From assembly GCA_946482595.1 (NCBI GenBank), contig CAMLSD010000014.1, positions 1 to 62,534 of the forward strand: DNA of 62,534 bases, given 5' to 3'. Positions 19,701 through 24,614 of the stretch are shown here, one piece after another (position 1 is the stretch's first letter; every line of letters starts with the position of its first letter). The stretch comes from an uncultured Comamonadaceae bacterium. GTDB taxonomy: Bacteria > Pseudomonadota > Gammaproteobacteria > Burkholderiales > Burkholderiaceae. Under the pieces are notes generated by a model. That model did not search any database, was not told the origin of the DNA, and saw only the letters and a program-made list of their open reading frames with translations. The translations under genes and the position numbers were made by a program.

Positions 19701-19705
19701 TGTGA
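13799..19705 (+). CDS. Giant fusion: GMC oxidoreductase / alpha-beta hydrolase / PhoD-like domain
   Basis: This 1,968-residue protein starts at GTG with GAGG upstream. Residues 1-590 are an FAD-dependent GMC/cholesterol-oxidase-like unit: VGSGYGGSVAAL binds FAD, CTKCGDCFTGCN (about 200-212) looks like a cysteine cluster able to hold a metal or Fe-S centre, and HPLGGCPMGD (about 515) and the C-terminal FAD strand are present. Residues 590-1000 form an uncharacterised linker domain. Residues 1015-1420 are an alpha/beta hydrolase with nucleophile motif GQCMGA (Cys about 1114, as in PHA synthases rather than Ser), followed by candidate Asp (GELNDLF) and His (GHGHLD) partners. Residues 1600-1968 resemble PhoD-type phosphodiesterases (LPDDHEF, SGDHHHSG), but the usual GGDQIYAD is GGQIYAE, missing an Asp. 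No signal peptide is seen. Oxidation and cleavage of a sterol or lipid-like substrate is a plausible inference. Confidence 0.85.
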   Translation: MAPPLSRALVDWLVPQARDAAGCIELDTVIVGSGYGGSVAALRLSERGHRVVVLERGSEYLPGEFPNTAGQLVKFARVHGPDGPIGNPNGLFDLRVGQGLGALVASGLGGGSLINAGVMMRPDPDVLGQPEWPAEIRHALDGRQPDGVSLEAGFERAGQMLGTHSAESLAGLPKARAHQRLASVLNAATSPAELTIDLAHCTKCGDCFTGCNVPGAKRTLTSNYLAKAEAHGAELVTRCLVHALWPTDDGRWAVRVLATEHAHDAQRLSDAVAMHGHTLLARRVVLAAGTFGSTELLLRSQRLAAGRLTLSPALGTRLSGNGDSITALADLPEVVGGVGRGAQTGPDAALAAGPEGAGIGPTITTVIDRRDRLALDERLVIQDGAAPGALARAYQEILATTWSLHHLGRTWRTPRSVGRSDPLAASPALARHTQMLLTMGHDGSAGRIVWLPEMDGAVPYWVRPEEQPTHRHQQRVFDTLQRGSGGAVHLHTPLWRALPAGVAALADPPLPEPVSMTVHPLGGCPMGDSFAQGVVNHLGQVWKGPNELWPGLQVLDGSIVPTSLGCNPLWTITALAERAMAYEPAHAPAACGPGGSPPKATAPRVPRAPRAPVLTDSEAQVFDLSVSERLVQARLPLRGALHAALARDAVQADLQLDMRAHDWSAVWDQDPLHRLTQVQGRLRLVAVPADDGAPSRRAEYRVASGHIDLFAWSPSWPVLGVIRGLAGLPRVGLTWWLMRGRRDLARDGWPLVQRLLREHRTVLALAWQATQQRQVRYDLQLALHHQLDAPAAPQHLHLVGVKDVGYAASWSQIFTHIARRWGRPRGDDDHSGVRRPQQLRLPLAEQLTQPRLWLYAQKGAGRGGLPAWRADAAAQFSMDLQSALRDTPAAVHGPGDSVEAMQSLLAYPALLGRWLLLTRGMEWRRPDYSNRPVLDDASAEDVALRVVLANGKVHALAPEETTLWVPRGHSSSDDGREDPSPLPLRLWRYRQIDLQTREPVPTPVQPGSWCGHPVRQARVVLLMHAFDMSGLSFTFKTTDRNFAEHLHAQGWEVWILDSRMSPRTRAAIEPCTVDQLGLIDAPAAVDHILAVLAAELDGPATGVPPDPLQIHAFGQCMGAAALLIGLLHGRLSYPLLEAPHACSSAGHRPPLCPKLASLVTSQTHPFVVGSRAAQTKTRIPAWLRDLAGRTMVPLAVRGPVVSLAETLADRLFSGLPVPAGEHCPAEGEVERQHDDDCATCRRVRFLLGGMYAHAQINAATHAALPRLFGAGSVRLFAQGAKFFDQERLCSEDGFHVHATDDAIARHLALPLRFVHGELNDLFDAESARRSAAHFRRIHPGWADAFGCRDPGGDTVEVCDIIEGHGHLDVLIGQHAMRSENGRASTYDRLAALLNEAWSRAQAAPSAAASPAPVDTTLRLPQAGPFFGPVVESDGQRRLGLAFVLDNGQAHGRQGPDDHAIALVWPRGRRSLARLVPLEVSSLDPAVPALHGFRGPGRGAGRPGLRVAHGQVALVEGMAACDLRIECASHTAGLALTPASAWQAIADARAEAAELVRLMDLPFAPTLSAQRRQPGASAVPRAMLPRAALASPAATGPAQAPTQEAVQVLLGCCRSPGLAIDHVRAEQSLRQAWQALHQGSIQPQMLLMLGGQIYAERPLALAEPLSAMERYLHRHHQSFTTAAMRRLLASLPAVCLPDDHEFIDDYPAGRPLFRGEASRPAYALRRERLARETVRQAARAYQCMALPETLRTQGWFTCELGDVRFFVLDTWLHRRRSARAGVRHIIHPLARQAFAAWLEARDAQHGPGRLHVLVSASALFPARLPGADPASPRVSHTLIGERDERAWLLTQLMQHVPGRFLLVSGDHHHSGIGTIQLGDTPVGAWVLAPPWHAPMRAMNLPGDALWMQESVTLPDGTCLSLAAAGGLLPRPGSGHGVLRCVRTDDRWSISLEVRLDDPVTQPPWPPVLL

Positions 19706-19745
19706 GGCCGGTGATGGCCGCACCGCACGGGCCCGCCGCAGCCGC

Positions 19746-20393
19746 TCAGTCGATCACGCTTTCCAGGGCCGCGCCGGCGTCGGTGATGTGCTGGCGCAGG
19801 GCTTCACAGGCCGCCTCTTGGTCACCGCGCATGATCAGTTGCACCAGGCTGAGGTGATCGGCCTGGGACCGGGTCTGCCAGCCCAGGCGCGCCCAGCAGG
19901 CGTGCAGGTAGCGCGCGCTGGCCAGATGCAGGTCGTCGATCTGCTGCATGAGGCGCGGCATGCGGCAGCCGCGGGTCAGTGCCCGATGAAAGCGCTGGTT
20001 GGCGGCCTCCCAGGCGACGATGTCACGCGATCGGTCGGCCTGCGCAATCGCCGCCTGGGCGTCGGCCAGCCAGTCGCGCTCGGGGTGTGCCAGGGCCTCG
20101 CGCAGGGCTGCGGGCTCCAGGGCCGCACGCATCACGGTGAGTTCGTGCACGCTGGCGCGATCGAGGCGGGGCACCCGCACACCGCGGCGCGGCAGGCTGA
20201 TCAGCAGGCCCCGCGCTTCGAGGGCGCGGAACGCTTCGCGCACCACGGCCTGACTCACCTGGAACTCCGCCGCCACCTGCTCCTGCCGCACCCGTTCGCC
20301 TGCCGGCAGGCTCCCGTCGATGATGCGTTGGGCCAGGGCCTGCACCAGCGACTGGCTGAGGGCGGGTGCATGAGGGTCGTCGAGGGAAACCAT
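19746..20393 (-). CDS. GntR family (FadR/FCD) transcriptional regulator
   Basis: This 215-residue regulator has an N-terminal winged helix (residues 10-75: QEQVAAEFQVSQAVVREAFRAL) and an all-helical FCD ligand domain. The FCD domain carries the Asp/His metal or ligand residues, including DHLSLVQLI near the C-terminus. FCD regulators usually bind carboxylic or amino acids. It is divergent from a class I/II aminotransferase gene across a 66-nt gap containing a palindrome (20419-20435). It therefore probably represses that enzyme and itself. Confidence 0.88.
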   Translation of the reverse strand: MVSLDDPHAPALSQSLVQALAQRIIDGSLPAGERVRQEQVAAEFQVSQAVVREAFRALEARGLLISLPRRGVRVPRLDRASVHELTVMRAALEPAALREALAHPERDWLADAQAAIAQADRSRDIVAWEAANQRFHRALTRGCRMPRLMQQIDDLHLASARYLHACWARLGWQTRSQADHLSLVQLIMRGDQEAACEALRQHITDAGAALESVID

Positions 20394-20418
20394 GGTGCGC
20401 CGGGATCGTTGCGACTAT

Positions 20419-20435
20419 ATTATCGATAATCGATA
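20419..20435. promoter_or_regulatory. Palindromic operator between the GntR regulator and the aminotransferase
   Basis: ATTATCGATAAT (20419-20430) is a perfect 12-bp palindrome and overlaps a second symmetric arrangement, TATCGATAATCGATA (20421-20435). It is an AT-rich island in GC-rich DNA, placed between divergent start codons. GntR-family proteins bind such short inverted repeats. Binding by the adjacent FCD regulator is inferred from position. Confidence 0.65.
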
Positions 20436-20459
20436 GAAATTGAGCAACCAGGAGCCCCC

Positions 20460-21620
20460 ATGCCTCACCGACCGGAACGTCTTCGCGACATCGTCAGCAT
20501 CGGCGTGGAACGCATGGGCGACATTGCCGATCATGCCGCGACCGACCTGCTGCGCCTGGAGAACCTGGACGTCGACCTGCCGCCCTGCCCTGCTGCCATC
20601 GAACGCACGCGCGCCGCGGCGTCGAACGACACGGACAACAGCTACCTTCCGTTCCTCGGTCAGCCGGGGCTGCGCAAGGCAGCGGCCGCGCACGTGGCAG
20701 CCACCGCAGGCGTGAGCTACGACACATCGAACTGCGTGATCACCCCGGGTGGCCTGGCTGGCATCCTGAATGTCCTGCTGGCCTCGATCGAGGTCGGCGA
20801 CGAAGTGATCGTCACCGACCCCACCTATGCCGGGCTGCTCAATCGCATCCGCCTGGCTGGCGGTGCCCCGCGCATGGTGCCCTTGCTGTTTTCGCCTGGC
20901 GCCCCCTGGCGACTGGATCGTGAGGCCCTGCGGGCGGCCATCATGCCGCGCACCCGGGCCATGCTGCTGATGTCGCCGTCCATGCCCAGCGGTGCCGTCT
21001 TCGATGCCGGGGACTGGCAGTTTGTCGCGCAGCTGTGCTGCTCGCACGATCTGCTGCTCATCGTCGACGCAGCCATGGAACGCCTGATTCACGACGGGCT
21101 GCGGGTCATCCATCCGGCCGGTCTGCCCGGCATGCACGAACGCACGATCAGCGTGGGCAGTGCCTCGAAGGAGCTGCGGATGATCGGCTGGCGTATCGGT
21201 TGGATCGTCGGCCCGTCGTCTCGCATGGCGGACATTGCCGCCGTGACCATCGCCAACTGCGTGGTCCCGGTCGGGATCGCCCAGGAAGCGGCGGCCCTGG
21301 CCCTGGCCGACTCGTCCGTCTCGATGGGCCAGTACGTCGGCGAACTCGAAAGGCGGCGCGATCTGCTCGCTCACGAGCTGCGCGGCCTGCCCTTCGGGCT
21401 GCCGCAAGGTGGATGGTCGATGCTGCTGCGCGTCAGCGACCATGGACTCGACGGTGCCACGATGTCACAGCGTTTGCTGGCCCAGGGCGTCGCCGCCACC
21501 GGCATGCAGGGCTGGGGCGTCGTGCATGGCGACCAGTACATCCGCTTCGTGTACTCGAATGAGCCGGTGGCGCGCCTGCGGGGCCTGGGCGATCGTGTGC
21601 GGCGTGCCCTGCGGGCCTGA
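20460..21620 (+). CDS. Class I/II (fold type I) PLP-dependent aminotransferase
   Basis: This 386-residue cytoplasmic aminotransferase has CVITPGG for cofactor phosphate binding, LIVDAAMERL with the aspartate that pairs with the PLP pyridine nitrogen, and ASKELRMIGWRIGW with the Schiff-base Lys237 and the phosphate or substrate Arg residues. AGGAG lies 6 nt upstream of the start. It probably transfers an amino group between an amino acid and a 2-oxo acid; the side-chain preference is unknown. A GntR/FCD regulator is divergently transcribed, so expression is likely substrate-inducible. The N-terminal residues differ from classical AspC proteins. Confidence 0.88.
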   Translation: MPHRPERLRDIVSIGVERMGDIADHAATDLLRLENLDVDLPPCPAAIERTRAAASNDTDNSYLPFLGQPGLRKAAAAHVAATAGVSYDTSNCVITPGGLAGILNVLLASIEVGDEVIVTDPTYAGLLNRIRLAGGAPRMVPLLFSPGAPWRLDREALRAAIMPRTRAMLLMSPSMPSGAVFDAGDWQFVAQLCCSHDLLLIVDAAMERLIHDGLRVIHPAGLPGMHERTISVGSASKELRMIGWRIGWIVGPSSRMADIAAVTIANCVVPVGIAQEAAALALADSSVSMGQYVGELERRRDLLAHELRGLPFGLPQGGWSMLLRVSDHGLDGATMSQRLLAQGVAATGMQGWGVVHGDQYIRFVYSNEPVARLRGLGDRVRRALRA

Positions 21621-21662
21621 TTCCGGCAATCGGATGCAGCAAGCCGGGCTCGGGCGCAGGCG

Positions 21663-22274
21663 TCACGCGCGCACCAGTTCAACCACCAGTTCGGTCATGC
21701 CGTTGGGATGCGCCACACGCTCATAAGGCGGCCGTGGCCATTCCCAGTGCGGCGATGCAAACAAGGCCCTCATGGCGTTGATGTCGCAGTGATAGGGCGG
21801 TCCTTCGATCAGCCCTTGTGCCGCGCCATCCCTTGGCATCTGCACGAACAGCGCCAGCAAACGGCCCTGGGGCGCGAGCCAGCGCTGCAGCTGCAGCGCA
21901 TACGCCACCCAGTGATCGGGATGCAGCGCGCACAGGCAGGTCTGCTCATAGATGACGTCCACGGGTTCTGGCGGTTGCCACTGCAGCACATCGGCCTGTT
22001 CGACCCGTGCCTGCAGACCTGCGGCCATCAGCCGATGTCGTGTGGCCTCGACGGCCGCTGGTGCGTAGTCGATGCCGGTGACGCTTGCGCCATGCGCAGC
22101 AAGGGCCGCCACTTCCCAGCCGTTGCCGCAGCCTGGCACCACGACACGCTGGCCGGAAGCCAGTCGTCCGGCGTCGACCCAGGCCTGGAGTTGTGGATGC
22201 ACCGCACCGCGGTCCCAGGGCGTGGTGCCGGTCGCAAAACGCGACTGCCAGAAGTCGACGGTGGGTCCGCTCAT
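21663..22274 (-). CDS. TPMT-like SAM-dependent methyltransferase
   Basis: This 203-residue protein resembles the thiopurine S-methyltransferase superfamily. The N-terminus has WQSRFATGTTPWDRG, a hallmark of the family. Motif I is VVVPGCGNGWEV and VTGIDYAP follows with the ribose-binding acidic residue. YEQTCLCAL and GPPY are also family-like. Members methylate S, Se, Te, halide or arsenic-type substrates; the substrate here is unknown. The start was set at ATG 22274 with GAGG upstream. It is convergent with the aminotransferase gene and lies downstream of the dienelactone-hydrolase-like gene. Confidence 0.85.
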   Translation of the reverse strand: MSGPTVDFWQSRFATGTTPWDRGAVHPQLQAWVDAGRLASGQRVVVPGCGNGWEVAALAAHGASVTGIDYAPAAVEATRHRLMAAGLQARVEQADVLQWQPPEPVDVIYEQTCLCALHPDHWVAYALQLQRWLAPQGRLLALFVQMPRDGAAQGLIEGPPYHCDINAMRALFASPHWEWPRPPYERVAHPNGMTELVVELVRA

Positions 22275-22327
22275 GTCATGTCCTCGGATCGTGGGTCGGC
22301 CGTCTCGCCGTGCGGCAAACGGGGGCG

Positions 22328-23128
22328 TCAGCCACAACCGGGCACGCGCCGGAGGTGGCGCCGCAGCCAGTCCAGCTCGCGCCCCATCGCGTGACGGGTG
22401 GCCAGTTTTTCTTCGGGCGTCTGGTCAGCACGGAAGTCGAAGGCACGGCGTGCCAGCGGGTACATCTGCAACTCGGTGGGCACGCCGCGTTCCCACAGCG
22501 CGTAGAAGGCCCGCCCGTTGACCATGCGCCGCAGTTCATAGTCGGCGTCACCGATCAGCATCAGCACCGGGGACTGGATCCGCGCGAGCTCGGGTGCCAC
22601 GGAAAACAGCTGCTGCGGTTCGGGTGCATTGGGATGCTGGAAGTGGCCATACCAGGCCACGATGGCCGCCACGTCGTGCGGTCGACGCGCGGCGAGCAGC
22701 ACGGCGAAGTAAGGGCCCCGCGACTTGCCGACGATACCCACCGGTTGCCGGCAGGCCTGAGGATGACCACGCAGGGCGGTCAGGGCGGCATCGACGTCTG
22801 CTTCGGTTTCCGGCACATGCCGGTCAGGCCAGCGCTCGACCATGTTGGGTGTGAGCCAGTCCGGCGCCATGACCAGGAAACCTGCCCTGGCCAGGGCACG
22901 CATGTGCTCGCGGTCGACGTCCTCGAAGCCCCGTTTGGCATGGATGTAGAGCACCGGCGGCCAGGGCCCGTCGCCCTGCGGACGCGCGATCTCGACCGGC
23001 ACGTCGATGTCGCCATGTCGGACGCTGGCCCGTTCGAGCGACTGCGCCTGCGCGTCGGGCAGTGCGCTCAGCGCAGAGGCGACAAGGATGGCACCAAGTG
23101 AGAAAAGCAGTCGACGCGTGCGGAGCAT
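22328..23128 (-). CDS. Exported dienelactone hydrolase-like alpha/beta hydrolase
   Basis: This 266-residue protein has an N-terminal signal peptide (residues 1-29, ending near DAQAQ) and a dienelactone-hydrolase-type fold. The nucleophile elbow is GKSRG with Ser136, where classical dienelactone hydrolases have Cys, so a serine esterase is likely. Asp in LMLIGDADYE and a C-terminal His complete the probable triad. It is expected in the periplasm. The methyltransferase gene downstream starts 54 nt after its stop and may be cotranscribed. The substrate is unknown. Confidence 0.83.
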   Translation of the reverse strand: MLRTRRLLFSLGAILVASALSALPDAQAQSLERASVRHGDIDVPVEIARPQGDGPWPPVLYIHAKRGFEDVDREHMRALARAGFLVMAPDWLTPNMVERWPDRHVPETEADVDAALTALRGHPQACRQPVGIVGKSRGPYFAVLLAARRPHDVAAIVAWYGHFQHPNAPEPQQLFSVAPELARIQSPVLMLIGDADYELRRMVNGRAFYALWERGVPTELQMYPLARRAFDFRADQTPEEKLATRHAMGRELDWLRRHLRRVPGCG

Positions 23129-23204
23129 GGGAGGGTGTCAGTGCCGACCCGGCGCATGACGCGCGCCGGGCATCGAGCAAGTGTACGCACGCGACGGTGG
23201 CCCG

Positions 23205-23879
23205 TCACAGGCGCAGCGCATGCAGCATGGGCGGCAGTTGCGCCACCTGCTGCAGCAGTTCGCGCACGCTGGCGGTGCCGGTCTTGGAGCGGATCGTGCT
23301 CACGTGGGTGCGCACGGTCGACAGGGCCACACCCAGGCGCTCGGCGATGTCGGAGGGTGGCTGCCCGGCGCACAAGGCCTGCAGCACCCGGCTTTCCGTG
23401 GCGGTCAGGCCGTGGATCCGCGCAAACCACTCGGTCGACAAGGGCTCACACACATGGGGACGCGACATGAGCAGCATCACGCAGGCACCAGCCGGGGCGT
23501 CGCCCGGGATGGGCAGCACCGCGATGCCGATGCCGTTCTGCCCCTGCCCCAGGTGCAGCAGGCGGCGCAGCCCCCGGTCGGCCGCCAGCAGGACGGCGGA
23601 CTCGAGTGCGTGACGGTCGGTCGCCTCGCGGCAGCTCAGTGCTCCGGTGTGCAGGCACAGGGCCGAGTGGCCGTCGATCCGCGCACGGGCGGCGCGATTG
23701 GCATGGGTCAGGCGCAGGTGACGGTCGACCAGCAGCACGCCGTAGTCGATCTCGTCGAGCAGCGCGGCGGGCCAGTGTCTCGCGGGCTGGCTGCGGCGCT
23801 CCGGTCCGGCATAGGACAGGGTGGGCCGCTCGGGCGGTGGCTGGCGTCTGACGGGCGACAGCAGGGCTTGCTCCAGCAT
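23205..23879 (-). CDS. LuxR-type transcriptional regulator with PAS-like sensor
   Basis: This 224-residue protein has a C-terminal LuxR helix-turn-helix (about residues 155-215: LTATESRVLQALCAGQPPSDIAERLGVALSTVRTHV). A central PAS-like region (residues 35-140) begins EIDYGVLLVDRHLRLTHANRAA, typical of PAS-LuxR regulators. There is no receiver aspartate, so it is not a canonical response regulator; the ligand is unknown. It stands upstream of the dienelactone-hydrolase-like gene on the same strand and may regulate it. Confidence 0.82.
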   Translation of the reverse strand: MLEQALLSPVRRQPPPERPTLSYAGPERRSQPARHWPAALLDEIDYGVLLVDRHLRLTHANRAARARIDGHSALCLHTGALSCREATDRHALESAVLLAADRGLRRLLHLGQGQNGIGIAVLPIPGDAPAGACVMLLMSRPHVCEPLSTEWFARIHGLTATESRVLQALCAGQPPSDIAERLGVALSTVRTHVSTIRSKTGTASVRELLQQVAQLPPMLHALRL

Positions 23880-24177
23880 GTGGGTCTCCAGTTAGGGTCC
23901 GACATGTGGAAGTTAGGCAGCTTCGGGCGGGCTGTCCTCAGACAAGAGGATGATCCCCCTCCCCCCTTGGTGGCAGACACCACGATCAGACTGCCGTGCC
24001 GTGCCGGGTTGCCGCGGCCGGTTCAGGCCCCGGGGCGCCGCGTGGCCCTGCGCCCCTGCTCGAATGTGCGGCATTCCAGAGCCGGCCCAGGACTGGCGCG
24101 GCTTCGCGGCCACCCCCGATCCCACGGCCACAGGCTGTCCACAGCCCTGTCCACCGTTGCTGTGGACAAGCTGCGGT
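23880..24177. other. Intergenic region with an inverted repeat carrying DnaA-box-like sequences
   Basis: Within this 298-nt gap, TGTCCACAG (24136-24144) pairs perfectly with CTGTGGACA (24160-24168) across 15 nt. Read on the minus strand, 24161-24169 gives TTGTCCACA, one mismatch from the DnaA-box consensus TTATCCACA. The plus-strand copy, CTGTCCACA at 24135, has two mismatches. The repeat could instead be a hairpin terminator for the small zinc-ribbon gene next to it, although no T-run follows. The rest of the gap contains a C-run (23951-23966) and no gene that I can support. Confidence 0.4.
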
Positions 24178-24399
24178 TCAGCTGCCCTCGGTCTCGGCCA
24201 GTTCCTTGCAGGAGGGCTTGCAGACCATCTCGGTGCGTCCCAGGACGCGCTTGGCCTGCAGTTGGTCGGCAGGACGATGCTTGCCGCACTTGAAACACGA
24301 ACGGGTATGGCCGTTTCCGAGGAAGGGCGAGCCGCCGACTTTGGAGGTGTAACGCAGGCCATCCTCCTGGATGCGCGTCTTCACGGGCTTGCCACTCAT
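24178..24399 (-). CDS. Small zinc-ribbon-like protein
   Basis: This 73-residue protein begins at ATG 24399. Two cysteine pairs, CFKCGKH and MVCKPSC, are separated by about 20 residues and suggest a small zinc-binding fold. The protein is basic and soluble. Small Cys4 proteins of this kind are widespread and uncharacterised in Burkholderiales. The function is unknown; nucleic-acid binding is possible. It lies between the LuxR regulator and the replication locus and looks like a single gene. Confidence 0.65.
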   Translation of the reverse strand: MSGKPVKTRIQEDGLRYTSKVGGSPFLGNGHTRSCFKCGKHRPADQLQAKRVLGRTEMVCKPSCKELAETEGS

Positions 24400-24614
24400 A
24401 GGTCTTGCACCGACAACAGTTGCTTCATGACGACAGTATAGGGACCCGGGGTGGCATCTGGCCATGTCTGGCGGACTGCGCGGGTCGCCAGGGGTGACAG
24501 ATGGTGAGCGCGCCGGCGCGGGCGACCCGGGTGATGTGCCAGGGTTCGATCCGTATTCATGTCATTTTTTTAATGTGCTAACCTGCCGACCGTGTTTTTG
24601 ACCTGGGGGTTGTG

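Noticed and set aside
24541..24562. GGTTCGATCC resembling a tRNA T-arm loop
   Set aside because: The flanking bases cannot form the T-stem, and no acceptor or anticodon arm fits upstream.
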